Positions 1 through 11,407 of a stretch of DNA of 64,000 nucleotides are shown here, in pieces; positions within the stretch are counted from its first letter, which is position 1, and each line of letters starts with the position of its first letter. A program made the translations under genes and the position numbers. The stretch comes from Diadophis punctatus similis (taxonomy: Eukaryota > Chordata > Lepidosauria > Squamata > Dipsadidae), in contig JALIGW010000005.1 in NCBI GenBank assembly GCA_023053685.1, positions 21,563,001 to 21,627,000 on the forward strand. Reading direction: 5' to 3'. The notes below the pieces were generated by a model. That model made no database searches and was not told the DNA's origin. It was given only the letters and a program-made list of their open reading frames with translations.

Positions 1-320
1 CCGGTTCGCCTGAACCGGTAGCGACCCGCTGTTGATGTCACTGTCAGTGAGAGTCCATGAGCCCCGCCATCTTTTTTTAAAATTTTGTGCGAATTTTCCC
101 CCTTCCATGGCCTGAAAAAGGGTCCTCCCGCCCACCCGTGGGTGAATTCTGACCTTTATTTCTTTGCCCGAAGCACAGCTGATCAGCTCCTCAGCTATGT
201 TTCAGACTCATTCCTGCTTCTGAGCATGCGCAGAAGCCAAATCGCACGAGGGGACGTGTGCGCATGCGCGAGCGGAGTGATGCAAACCGGTGGCGAAGGT
301 AAGTGGAACCCACTCCTAGT
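1..320. mobile_element. hAT-type non-autonomous element, left end cut by window
   Basis: GC-rich, with CCGGTTCG/GAACCGG pairs, internal GCATGCGC palindromes and a right end aagtggaacccactcctag. These are the hallmarks of the family with ends CAGNGGTGGGTTCC/GGAACCCACC seen at 4054, 6323, 15503 and 23592. The left terminus is outside. Confidence 0.6.
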
Positions 321-2279
321 GTAGAGAATGAGGAGAGAAGGTAGCTGGGTGAACAAATGCTTGCTGGGGCTTCATTACCATTGCAGCTTGGCATTATACT
401 GCTGGGGCGGGCTGGGGAGCCACCTTAGGAAGCCAGAGAAACTGTAGCATGGTGGGGACAGGTCTGAAAAGGAGACAACAAAGAAATGAGGAGTTCTTGC
501 TCGGGTGCCTACTTAAAGTTGCTGCTAAAGTTAAAGACTACTTACTCTAGTCTTACAATTTTCTTGGCAAGACTTTGAAAGTGGCTTGGCTTTGCCTTCT
601 TCCAAGGACTGAGAGTGAATGACCTAAGAATACCCAGCCAGCTTCGATGCCCGGGAAAGGACTAGAATTCCCGGTTTCCTAATTTATAGGCTGGTGCTTT
701 TAACACTATACCAAACTGGTTCTCAATGCAGGTGTTTAAATCCAACAGATGCAGCCCCAGCTGTTGTTCGTATTATTAATCAAACTTGTATAGCTGCCTG
801 TCTTACCAAACGTAATTCTGGATGGCACACAACAATCATAGAAAAGCTACAAATATAAAAACGGCATATATTAAAAATCAAAAATCTATTTATTAAGAAA
901 TAAATACTATAAATAAATATACAAAGCCCTAGGCGAAGAAATGATTAAAAATGTCCCCCCCCCCCGTCAACAACGGAGTTATGTTATGCTAAGTACATAG
1001 AATATTCATTTCGGGTCCATGGCCTTTTCTCTCTTTTAAATGTTTACTGAGCTTTTGTGTCTGAATTTTAAGACAGTGACTAATTGCCTAATTTAATTCT
1101 TCACACGTGCTGGAAATGCAACACGACTTACGCTGTTCTTGGGTTGAGAACAGAAAGCATCTGGGAAAGAGCAGAGGGATCTGGAAATGACACTTTTCAT
1201 ATGGTATGTGTATGTATGTATTCAAAGAAGAGAGCACATGCTGCATAAAATAATTTTAAATCCCTCTTTGAAAAGTTCCCAGCTGTTTTGTTACAATGCA
1301 TTTATAAAGTTTAAATCATTGTTTAAAGTAATCGAAACCTAAGGCAAATGTTAGAGCAGTGGATAGGCCTAGGTCATAGTAACCTTTACTTCAACTGTAC
1401 CTCCTGTACAGTATTGTATTATTTATATTAATGGTCAAATGAAATCCATTGATTCCCCTATAAACAAGAATAATTTATGTCATTTTAGAAGATAGTCAGC
1501 TTTCATATTAATTTAATGTGAGCGGAGCCAGTCAGTTTTTTTTCAGATATGAACTTGTTTTGGAAGATGTTTTGGATGGAAAGTAAATTTGATTCAGGGT
1601 GTATGGGGTGCTCAGAGAGGGGTAGCACCTCTGGTGTAGGGGCATGTCGTGTCCTTTTACAGCAGCTCATTCTAGGGCAGCTTTTAGGGCAGCTCGTTCA
1701 CCTTTGGTCCCCACCTGTCACTCAGCTCTCACCTGTGGCTCCTAGTAGCTGTAGCATGTGCAGTGACCACACCCCGGGCAACAGCTTCGACAGGCTGGCC
1801 AAACCAGGTTGAGAGTAGCCGTTGGGTCATTGACCTTCGGTGAGATAGGGACTTGTCTATCCCGAGCATGTGAAGACGGATTCTGGCAGACTGAGCGGAT
1901 GAAATCTACTAGAATAGGACAATGGTCATGGAGGCAGTCTCTGCAAGCGATGTGGTATGCTAAGAGGACGGCAAGACACGAAAGACGCCCTGGTCAACCA
2001 CTGCGCCCAGCCCATCTCCAACTGCCTTGACTCTTGTCCTGCTATTTGGAGCAAGATGGAATCTGGGAAGAGAGAGTGAGGTTGATTATGCGCACCTCTC
2101 CCTCACTTTAATCCAATTCACGCGCAAGTCTTGACATCTCCCCCAATTCCCGTGAAAAGTCCTGTGGCGATGGGTGAGCGACAAAGCAGCAGGTGTGGAT
2201 ACACTGGGAGCTGTAACTGCGGACCTGCACACAGGCGACTCAGGTCTATGATAGATGTCAAGGTCCTCTTCGAATACGA
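321..2279. other. Upstream DNA with a SINE-like relic and an unclassified stretch
   Basis: About 540-722 resembles, on the minus strand, the tRNA-derived SINE type seen at 40785-41002 and 59105-59285 (tRNA-like end near 700). About 1590-2270 is more GC-rich than its surroundings and reads like decayed repeat coding sequence, but I could not place it. Nothing else recognised. Confidence 0.35.
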
Positions 2280-2775
2280 TGGACGAACATCAAACATTTG
2301 ATTCAGTGTGGATGGAGACTCCTTTAGGGAAAATTCATATTACTCTTTTCTATCAGTTTTTCCTGGCGAAATATGTCTCTCTCTCACTGCTGTGTGATGG
2401 GCAGAAAATTATGACTACTTGATGGACAAATTTACCAACAAATTAAAGGTACATCAATGGGATCATTACTTTCAGGACTTATAGTGGAGGTTGTTATGCA
2501 ACGTCTAGAGGCCGTAGCATTTCCCTAAATACAACCCAAAATATGGATCAGATATGCAGACAACACCTTCACCATAATAAAAAAGGACCAATTAGAGAAT
2601 ACCCAGACAACCATCAACAACATTTTCAAAGGAATCCAATTTACCAGAGAAGAAGAAAACAACAACTCACTACCCTACATGGACATCCTGATCAGCAGCA
2701 AACTAAAAACACAAGTGTACGGAAAAACCACCCACACCAACCAAGTGCTCCATTACCAAAGCAGTATTAGCAAAA
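2280..2775 (+). mobile_element. Penelope-like element relic (reverse transcriptase)
   Basis: A frameshifted RT fragment. One stretch reads GTSMGSLLSG...MQRLEAVAF, and a later open segment (from about 2540) reads IRYADNTFTIIKKDQ, then FTREEENNNSLPYMDIL, KTTHTNQVLHYQS. These match the Penelope-type RT blocks (GTPMGS..., KRYVDDTF, FT.E.E....LPFLD, Y.KPTHTDQYLH). The catalytic Y-x-D-D is YADN here. Frameshifts and stops show it is dead. Confidence 0.75.
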
Positions 2776-3097
2776 AAATATTTATTTGATTCACTGTATG
2801 AGGTTTCTGCTCTTCAAGCAGCTATGAAAGTCAAAGGTGCCTCTCAAAAATTAGTGTATTATCCCAGCTGATTTAATGTGATAAAAACACTAAATATTAC
2901 TTTTTTTTAGTATATTGTGTGTAAATGTGCACCAGATTGGCATAGTAGCATGTCCCAGACTGAAATATTATTTTTAAAAAGGTTTTTAAGGAAAGCTTGG
3001 TTTTTTTTTTCAGTTGGTGTGTAAGATTGGAAAACAGCGAGCGGCTTCTATATATGATTAATAGTGAAATTAAACTTGAAACAATCTGGTTACAGTC

Positions 3098-3149
<52 letters not shown>

Positions 3150-4050
3150 ATAAGTTTCATTAAACTCAACAGAAGTTGCTTTTAAATAGATAACACACAG
3201 CATTACATTTGCTATTGATTTTTAAGCCATTTGTAGAAAGATACAAAGCAGTAAAGATAATTGCCATTACAAAGAAAATTATAAAACCATCAAGATGATA
3301 GGGCATATGTCCTGTTATCTTTATTTCAAAAGCTTCAAATGTTTAAATTACTTTTGGCTTTGGACTCTCTTTTTAGAAATATGGACACAATTAATAGGCT
3401 CTCTGCCAGGGTATTAAAAGCTGATTATCAAGGGTGATGGTATTTGACGCAGGCTCTATTAAGGAGAATAATGGATAGGCTTGTGTATGACTAGACAAGG
3501 ATGGTTTCACCTGAAACGCAGCCCATTTTTAGCTCATTAATATTTAACATTAATAATATTTAGTATGTGTCAAGTACAAGAAGAACTTGGCACAGGAAGA
3601 GGAAGGATGCATTGCCAAATGTTTATAATGTTAAGCTAGTTTATAATTTTTTTTCCTCGCAAAGGAGGAGAATCAGTCAGTAATTAATTTCCTGAATAAG
3701 CAGCATGAAAAGGTTAAACAAGAAAAATGTCTGTTTATTTGTGGGAAAGAACCTGTTCACTTTATGATTGAGTTGGGAGCTGTATCTGCCTCAAGGAGTT
3801 GACCTAAGAAAGTTACTGGTGAAACATCTGTATGTATTTCAAACACTCCAGATTAGCATTCTCATAGACAAAGAGCCGGCAGGGGTGAAAGAGACAGGGA
3901 TACCGAATAAATCCACGAATCTTTATCTACCAGCCACAGCCTCTTACGATCAATAAGTTATGAAGTGCTAAAGATTGATTGCAACTAAAATTACACTACC
4001 AACAGGGAAAGGCTTTGCACCTGTTGTGTCTCAGTAGTTTCCATACTATC
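2776..4050. other. Intergenic, no recognised feature except a (CA)n tract
   Basis: AT-rich unique-looking sequence; (CA)n at 3101-3145 is listed separately. I see no gene or clear repeat. Confidence 0.4.
3101..3145. repeat. (CA)n microsatellite
   Basis: About 22 uninterrupted CA units. Confidence 0.98.
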
Positions 4051-4053
4051 AGC

Positions 4054-4212
4054 CAGCAGTGGGTTGCTCCCGGTTCTTAGAACCAGTAGCGGCGGCAGCG
4101 GGAGGCTCTGCCCACCCACCCAGGACGCTTCTGCGCATGTGCAGAAGTGTTGCGAGCGCGCACATGAGCGCGAGCACGAACCAGTAGCAAACTAATTCAG
4201 AACCCACTACTG
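4054..4212. mobile_element. hAT MITE, 159 bp
   Basis: Ends CAGCAGTGGG and CCCACTACTG are inverted repeats, flanked by 8-bp near-duplications ctatcagc (4046-4053) and ctatcaac (4213-4220). The interior is a GC-rich fold-back with CGCATGTGCAGAAG repeats. Confidence 0.8.
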
Positions 4213-5986
4213 CTATCAACCATAGCATGCCCAACTGAGATCTGGCTCTGTTTGAACAAAATGTACCAAAAATGCTGTTGATACCCCTTTGATCCTCCCA
4301 AAAAAATCATCTTCTTTTCTAGGATTTATGATAATGGATGAATTACTGGCTTCTCTATGACTTGCTACACGTTGGATTTTTCAGAATGGCTATCTTCTGT
4401 CTTCTATCATCACTTATAAATCCACTTTGTGAGTACAAGAGATAGGTTTTTTTAAGCAAATATCTATAGGTGTGGAGTTTGTGTTCTGGAATAACTTTTC
4501 CTGAGAAGTTTATTTAGCTCTAATAAAGGTAAATAAATTTGTAGCTCAGGGTTTGAATGAGGGATCTTTGGTGCTCTTTGAGGTTGGTTGTTTTCTTGCA
4601 GACATTTTATTACTCTAACTAGGTAACACCATCAATGCTAGTAAGGAGTGGGGTTTGCTCTCAGTTTATCTTCTAGTGGCTTGCCTTAGAAGTTCTTTGG
4701 TGGGGCTGTTTGCTTTTGGCTTGTTTGGCAGTTCCTTGATTGCGGTATTGTTTACTTGATTGTTAATCTGGCCTTGGAGTTAATCTTGGAGTTCAACCAT
4801 ACTCATCTGGGTAATGATTGCTGGTGGAGAGGTGTTATGGTATATATATGGTCGACATATATATACTATGCAAAAGAGACAATCAACAAGCCAAAAAGGA
4901 AACAAAAAGACCAAAACATCTCCCTACCAGCAATCAGCATCCAGATGAGCACAAATCAATTCCAAGATTAACATCAGACCAACAATCAGGTAAACAATAC
5001 CCCAACAAGGAATTGCCAATAGCAATAGCAATAGCAGTTAGACTTATGTACCACTTTACAATGCTTTATAGCTCTCTCTAAGCAGTTTACAGAGTTCAGC
5101 ATATTGCCCCCAACAATCTGGGTCCTCATTTTACCGACCTCAGAAGGATGGAAGGTTGAGTCAACCTTGAGCTGGTGAGAATCGAACTTCCAGAACTTCC
5201 GGTTGTACTTCCGGTCACTTTGGAAGCCTGGACCGCGAGCGCCATGGCCAGCTCCGAGCTCTCCTTGTCAGAGGGCCCAAATTTGGACCATAGCCACCCT
5301 GGAGGGTGGTGAAGTAAAGGGGGACTGTCTAGCAGGTCGAGGGGAGCCGCATCTCCCCCCTGATTAGGAAAGCCCCCTCAGCCGAGGAAAAGGAACAGCA
5401 GCAGCAAATATGGCTCCATGAAGCCGGAGACAGCCTGACTGTGCAGTGAGTGGTGTGTAAACTGGGTAAGAGAATACTTCCTATAGAAAAATGATCCCAA
5501 GAAATTTAAGGGGAAATGAAACTATTTGCTAGCAGGGGAATAAGTACATTTAAAAAACTAGACTATTTAAGAAGAGAAAATTTTTAAAAGAAAACTAAGA
5601 AAAAGAAAATTGAACTCTCAAAGTGGAAGACGTGGTATGAAAAGGTATTTTTAAAAATATTGGAATTAGATCCAGAGATTGTTCTTTATTATTATGAATT
5701 CTGCTCATTTATTGAATTTATAATTTAAAATAATTAAAATTACTATCAGCATTATGCAAACAGGCAGTAGCAAGTTGAAGTTTGAGCGCCATCCGCTGCT
5801 AAAAGGAGAAATGTGCAACTTTGCGACCTTCCATAATTGCTGGATTACAAGTATTTACTTTAAAATTATTGGAGATTTATTGGAACTTTAGCCAAGTGAC
5901 CCCTGAACATTGTTGAGCAGATAAAAGTGATTGGAAGAGGCGTGGATAACCCCCTGGTTTCTTTTTTAAATTGGATTGACTGTAAA

Positions 5987-6232
5987 ATGGAAGCAAGTGT
6001 AGATAATGAAATGGAGCTGATGTACCAAAACATTAAGGATTTTATAAAAGAACAACATAAGGAGGTGATGGAAATATTTGCTCGTATAGATCAAAAAATT
6101 GAAAATAAAATGCAAGGAACAACAAGTAAAGACAAGCACAATGAGAAAAGAATGGAACTACAGAAGGAGCGGAGGAGACAGCAGAACTGGGAAATCAACA
6201 AGAAGAAGATAACAACAAGAAGATATCATTAA
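5987..6232 (+). pseudogene. L1 ORF1-like fragment (coiled coil), truncated
   Basis: 81 codons from ATG 5987. The peptide contains MYQNIKDFIKEQHKEV and EIFARIDQKIENKM, a heptad-rich charged helix typical of the L1 ORF1 coiled coil. A normal ORF1 would continue with RRM and C-terminal domains; here a stop follows, so it is a remnant. Confidence 0.55.
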
Positions 6233-6322
6233 AACTGAGAGTGAATAAGGGATTAGAACAGAAGGAAAACATTTCAAAAAATGTGAAAAGGGAATGGGAG
6301 AAACAGGAAGATAGCTGGGGAG

Positions 6323-6703
6323 CAGAGGTGGGTTCCTGCCGGAGCTGCCCGGTGTGCAGCTCCGGTAGGGAGCGGCCGATTGCGCAATTTGTGTGCGACC
6401 GCTCCGGAGCCCTCTCTGCTGGTCCACCGCGCGCGTTGCCATTTTTTTCCGGTGATTTTGGGTCAATTTTGCTTCTGCACATGCGCGGAAGCAAAATCGC
6501 GCTGAAATCTCATGCACGCACACGTGCGTCCCCTCGCAAGATTTTGGCGCAATTTTGCTTCCGCGCATGCACAGAAGCAAAATCATGCAAGGGGGGCACG
6601 GGCATAGCGAGCATGCAAGCGCCAAAAGTGAGCGCGCCCGTGCCCGAAGCATAGAGATGCGCGCGCAGCGCATCGGCACCGGTAAGAGAGCAACCCACCG
6701 CTG
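6323..6703. mobile_element. hAT non-autonomous element, 381 bp
   Basis: Exact 8-bp duplications ctggggag at 6315-6322 and 6704-6711. Ends CAGAGGTGGGTTCC and CAACCCACCGCTG. GC-rich interior with fold-back arms around CGCATGCGC motifs. It sits inside the L1 derivative, so it is the youngest layer of this nest. Confidence 0.9.
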
Positions 6704-8013
6704 CTGGGGAGAAGAAAAAGGGGTTAGAACAGATAGCCTTAGAACTAGACAGTGGGGAAAAGTGGTGAGGGGAGAGAAGGCTAGAGGGTATAGTCCAAAT
6801 ATAGATTTAAAAATAGATGAAATAAAAGATTTAAAAGATTTAAAAGAAGTTTATGGGAGACAACCCCCCCCCCCCAAATAAGATTAAAAACTTGGATGCG
6901 GGCAAAAGATGTTGGATAAAGGAAAAAGAAAGGGAATGTAAAGCAAAAACTTTATGAAAATATCTTAATGTGTATGAATATTAGAATTATATAAGTTGGA
7001 TAATTGCTTTGTATATAGTGCAAGAGTTAAAAATTACCTTTGAATATACATCAGTAATGTAGCAATGTAATGCAAGCTTTTATTAGAATTATATAGGTTG
7101 GAAAATTATTTTGTAAATTGGATAAATAAAATTTGTACGTGGGTATTATTAAATATGTATAAAATGTGATTATTAGTGAAAGCGAGAATTAAGTAATTTG
7201 AGATTAGACAAAGGATATATTTCAATGAAAACAAGTGTATTAATAGTAGAATTATAAGGATTGAAGGATTGGAAAAAATATTAAATTTGTAAAAAATGTG
7301 ATTAATAGTGAAAAGCTAGAATTAAATCTGAGACTAGACAAAGAAAGGATATATCTTAATGAAAATATGAGTACTAATAGTAGAATTATAAGGATTGAAG
7401 GATTGAAAAAATATGAATATGAATGGATATACATCAAATGCTTGAAATTTGATTGGTATTAGAAGTATATATTGAAACATTGAATAATGAAAAAAAGGAA
7501 GGACCATGTCTTTAAATATTAGAGTGATAGGGGAAGGGGGGGAAAGGGGGCTAAAATAGAGGTAGAAGTAAGAGGGGAATAATAGTAAAAACAGATACTA
7601 AAATGTTATAATGTATGAAAGAACTATGAGAATGTTTGGAAGTGAAGGATGATAGTAAAAGTTATGTGTTAGTAAAATTAAAAGTGAAAATGAAATATAA
7701 TTATTAGGAATAACATTGTTATGTTTATTTGTATTGAAATGTATGATACCCAGGTATCACACCATTCACACAATGAGATGTATAATAATAAAAAATAAAA
7801 AACTTTTTACAAAAAAAAAAAAGAGAGAGAGAATCGAACTGCCGAACTGCTGGCAGCTGGCAGTCAGCAGAAGTAGCCTGCAGTACTGCATTTTAAGCAC
7901 TGTGCCACCACGCCAAACAAGCCAACAGTAAACAGCTCAATCAAAGAAACTCTAAGACCACCTCAGGGCAAGCCACTAAAATATAAACTGAGAGCAAACC
8001 CTATTCCTTACCA

Positions 8014-8054
8014 GCACTGATGATGTTACCTAGTTAGGGTAATGAAACGTCTGC
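8014..8054 (+). ncRNA. Hammerhead-ribozyme-like motif
   Basis: Order of elements: gca (stem I), ctgatga (8017-8023), one extra t, gttacc/ggtaat stem II (8025-8030 with 8038-8043), gaaa (8044-8047), acgt (8047-8050, palindromic minimal stem III), c at the predicted cleavage site 8051, tgc (stem I). Penelope-type elements are known to carry hammerheads with such minimal stem III that work as dimers. The extra base before stem II is not canonical, so activity is uncertain. Confidence 0.35.
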
Positions 8055-8123
8055 AAGAAAACAACCAACCTCAGAGAGCACCAAAGACCCCTTATTTAGC
8101 TCCTCCTCCTCTAGATTCTTTTC

Positions 8124-8181
8124 TTCATGCGGTATCCTTTCTACCACAGCAATTCATGCGGTATCCTTTCTACCACAGCAA
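8124..8181. repeat. 29-bp perfect tandem duplication
   Basis: The unit starting ttcatgcggtatcctttcta occurs twice without change (8124-8152, 8153-8181). Confidence 0.95.
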
Positions 8182-10859
8182 GATGCAACTATTATAACTT
8201 GCATCTGTCAACTTAAGAAAATAAGTTGATTATAAGCCTGAAGCTTCAGTGATGGGATCATAGAATTTCCTTTAAATATTCTTGGAATCTTGTAAAAAAT
8301 GGCAGGTTTTTGACAAAGTTTTGACGTGATCTCTGGCTCCACAAAATGAGGCCATAGACAATGATTCAAGGAGATACTCTAAAATCTTTGGAGCCACATT
8401 TCACCATTCATAGCAAATAACATTCCAGATGGTCCAGCAATATGAAGCTTCTGGTTTGGGCAGGGATTGTATATTTTCATTTGATCTCCATGGAGATGGG
8501 AGTAAAGAGGGAGGATAGTATGTGTATTTCTAGCAATCCTTACAAGAAGAAATTTTTCTTCTGGTTTTCAGCTTAGAGGTGGCAGATTGTATTACGCATC
8601 CCAGCTAAAAAAATTGTAAATCACAATCATATTATATTTGTGATGTTTATAGTCCGTAGGAGGGAACTGTAGCACAAAATCAGCCACAAAAGCATCTACC
8701 TATAAAGGGTAGAATATAGAATTTAAAAAAAGTCATATGTATCTTTCTGTGCACTGTGGTTCTGATTCAAAACAGAGCAACACATATACTATTAGCTCAC
8801 ACAAATCTTTACTTATGACATGCGGTTTTGCTCCAATTCCAAAAAAAAAAAGCATTAGTGTTGGAGACCTCAGCTGATAGAGAAAAATACTACCAAGGCT
8901 ATTAAGTGTAAAATGCCTAAAATTTCCAGGTTGAAAGGTGTTAAGATAGGGATATGAAGCAATGAAGAGATGAGAGTCATCATCCATTTTCCAATGAGAG
9001 GACTGGTAAATTTATTATGAAACAATTATAGTTGGGGAGATAGCTCACTTAACTGAGGTGCTCCTGATTAGTAAAAGGTTGTCTGGTTCCAAGAACCAAG
9101 AACAACACATGGAGTTGCTTCTGAGTAGCTTCCTTTATTGTCCTTCACCTATCGGCAGAGTCTTGCCAGACTAAAGCAGCTATCCGCATTGCTATAAATA
9201 TACTCTGTGAACTGCTAGGGAGGGGCCATCTTAATCCTCTTCCTACCTACCAAACTTTCCAAACTCTGCTGCCTCTTTGCCCTCTGGAAAGCAGCCCCTC
9301 CCTCTTGGGACTCCAGAGTACATTCCCACCACAAAGATGCGTTTGATAATCTGGAAATCTGGAAATACAGGCCAGACTGTAGCACTGATTTATAATATAA
9401 AATATTCTTACCTCCATCATTTCCTCCACCAATATAGAGGATTTTTGGGATCGGGTCTCTGAAAACAATCAAGGGCAACGAGAATTTATTCAGAGGCCCC
9501 AGTGCCATCGAGGATAGTAGCATTCAAAGCAAGTTTGCTTGACGTTCTGGTTGGAAATAATCTCTCATATTAAAAATAATGGGTAGAAAGCTAATTATAT
9601 GTCATGGTGAATGGAAATCCTTTGTAAATGGTGGTTGAACCCACCTCCCCAATCCCAGTTCTTGTATAGAGGCACATTTAACAGAGAAAGTTCATAGTGT
9701 AGCAAGATATTAATTGCTTTCCTCTCAGTTGCGTTCCCACTGCTGTCTCGTGCAGAAGACAGTCATAGTAAGGCTATTTCCCCCCAGTTTACTTAATGAT
9801 GAAACTGCAGGGTGGGGGACAATTAAAAACAGAAAGTAGTAACATAGACCTTACTGAAACTGCTTTTGTCTAACAGCCCTTTTGTCCTAGGGGTTTTTAT
9901 TTAAACTAAAAGGAACTCCTTTGGCAAGCTGACAATAAGCAAAGCTGCTAAAAATAGAATATACTTCGAATTAAATTGTAATAAATGTGTAATTCCTTCT
10001 TAGCAGTGCTTCTAAAATTTTGTACACAGTAGTCCTTTATGATAAGGCTATGAAGAAAAATAGCTAATCCCCTGTGATAAAGCAGAAGAGAAATCCTTGA
10101 TAATTAAAGCTATAGCTAGTTAGTGAGAAAATGTACCATTCTACTAATATCCTACCCTTAGATCTTCTCCTCCTCATTTTAGGTTGTACTTGTGGAAGTA
10201 GAACTTCTGACATTAACTAACTGAGCTGATGTGGCAGTATAGCATTATGTCTAAACTTGGAATCATGGCTTATTTGGAGCTGCTATTGTGCCTTTTATCA
10301 ATTTACAGAGGACAAGGCAAGAGTGAACCCATGCCGTTATAATATCAGTGTTTGAAGAGATTGGAGATATTTACTTCAAGTGGATTCCATATTTCAGTCA
10401 TTTTTAATTTAACTTTTAAATTCCTTTTCTGAGAGTTCCTTGGCATTATCTAAAGTGATTGTGATGCCCAAGGCATGTTGAACCCTGGACTTAAGAAAAT
10501 CCCTCACCTACCTACTACTATTCTTTTCATGAAATGGTAAGATCTCATTTAGCTTGACCCTCCTGTATAACTCAAGCCATTTTGACCCGGAAAAGTAAGT
10601 ATAGTAGCATGATGGTGGATTTGCAAAGTTTCTGTTCAGTGTTCATCCATATTTTTATGTATTTGCTAGACTGTGTTAAGAGTTATAAATGGGATAAAGA
10701 CGATAAAGTACTGATATCCCATAAAATTTTAATTTAATGAATGATAAGACATTTTGCAATGTTTCACAAAAGAACACAACGCAGTTCTACCTCTCTGGGT
10801 ATGCGAGCCATCGCCCATTGCTGTTCCTGATTCTGGATCTGGCGTTCCAGCGGAGGGAG
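8182..10859. other. Intergenic, no supported feature
   Basis: AT-rich sequence with no reading frame or repeat I could assign. 9060-9330 has an LTR-like look (a minus-strand polyadenylation-type signal followed by GC-rich sequence), but I found no partner LTR. Confidence 0.4.
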
Positions 10860-11165
10860 GTGGCATTCCCTGCCCAACATTCTCTCCATGTCTTGGGCTC
10901 CCGAACTGGGTCATCGGTGGGAATGTCCCGTCACCCCGACGGGGACCAGGGGGGTGGGCAGGGAGGCACGACGACCCCTTAAAGGCAAGGCGGAGCCGGT
11001 GCAAGCGCACCGGACAACTGGTCTTTGCACGTGCATGAGCGCCAGAAACTGGAAGACCAAGTGGCTGGCACACATGCGCGCACCGGAAACCAGAAGATCA
11101 TCTGCTTTTCTGATTTCCGGCGAAAATCCGGCACTCAGTGCCGAAAAGTTTTGCCAACACTGATC
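10860..11165. repeat. CpG-rich unclassified repeat-like block
   Basis: An island of GC-rich sequence with ccggaaaccag, ttccggcgaaaatccgg and cacatgcgcgc motifs in AT-rich surroundings, resembling the interiors of hAT elements elsewhere in the window. I could not define termini. The overlapping ORFs look like by-products of composition. Confidence 0.35.
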
Positions 11166-11200
11166 TATATCTTTATGGTTGGGTGGATGATGCTATACAC

Positions 11201-11297
11201 CAGGGATGTCCAACCTTGGCAATTTTAGGACTTGTGGACTTCAACTCCCAGAATTCTGAGAATTGAAGTCCACAGGTCTTAAAGTTGGACACCCCTG
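11201..11297. mobile_element. hAT hairpin MITE, 97 bp
   Basis: Palindromic element of the family with centre cccagaattctg. Flanks ctatacac (11193-11200) and ctatatac (11298-11305) match at 7 of 8. Other copies: 54074-54179, 56065-56199, and diverged at 12598, 14767 and 61855. Confidence 0.85.
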
Positions 11298-11373
11298 CTA
11301 TATACCCAACTAATAGTGTCTACAAGGTGTCCATCCAAAAAAGATGAGAGCCATAATAAGGCCATCAAAACTA

Positions 11374-11376
<3 letters not shown>

Positions 11377-11405
<29 letters not shown>
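11377..11405. repeat. (GT)n microsatellite
   Basis: About 14 GT units. Confidence 0.97.

Positions 11406-11407
<2 letters not shown>

Larger units (their letters stand above)
5189..7828 (+). mobile_element. L1-type retroposon lacking ORF2, with A tail and 12-bp TSD
   Basis: Flanked by the exact duplication gagaatcgaact (5177-5188 and 7829-7840) and ending in an A-rich tail near 7811-7822. The 5' part is GC-rich with two acttccggt motifs, then a short coiled-coil ORF like L1 ORF1, then about 900 bases of AT-rich 3' sequence. There is no endonuclease or RT reading frame. This is an internally deleted or half-L1-type element that must have been moved by another element's proteins. Confidence 0.75.
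5021..7925 (-). mobile_element. tRNA-derived SINE (family A), split by L1 derivative
   Basis: Minus-strand SINE: 3' end at left (tagcaatagcaatagcag, then the taagcagtttacagagtt region), tRNA-like head at right near 7830-7920 (gcactgtgccaccacgcc). It matches the SINEs at 23602, 53499 and 62366. It is interrupted at 5189-7828; the repeated 12-mer gagaatcgaact marks the cut. Confidence 0.85.
4545..8105. mobile_element. Fold-back element (about 950 bp before nesting) with nested insertions
   Basis: 4550-4845 and 4855-5020 plus 7918-8100 are inverted copies: for example gtttgctctcagtttat at about 4650 reappears reversed as ataaactgagagcaaac at 7981-8000. The palindrome centre is near 4850. The right arm was later split by a SINE, which was split by an L1 derivative, which holds a hAT element. 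Related copies lie at 13077-13280 and 37845-38390. The arms carry hammerhead-like motifs, which suggests head-to-head Penelope-type ends (inference). Confidence 0.65.

Noticed and set aside
1549..2030. Two overlapping small + strand frames as genes
   Set aside because: No domain, start context or splice structure; more likely decayed repeat sequence.
6158..6679. 173-codon minus-strand frame
   Set aside because: Crosses the border between an L1 derivative and a hAT element; not a gene.
9060..9330. Solo LTR
   Set aside because: No TG...CA ends, target duplication or second copy could be defined.
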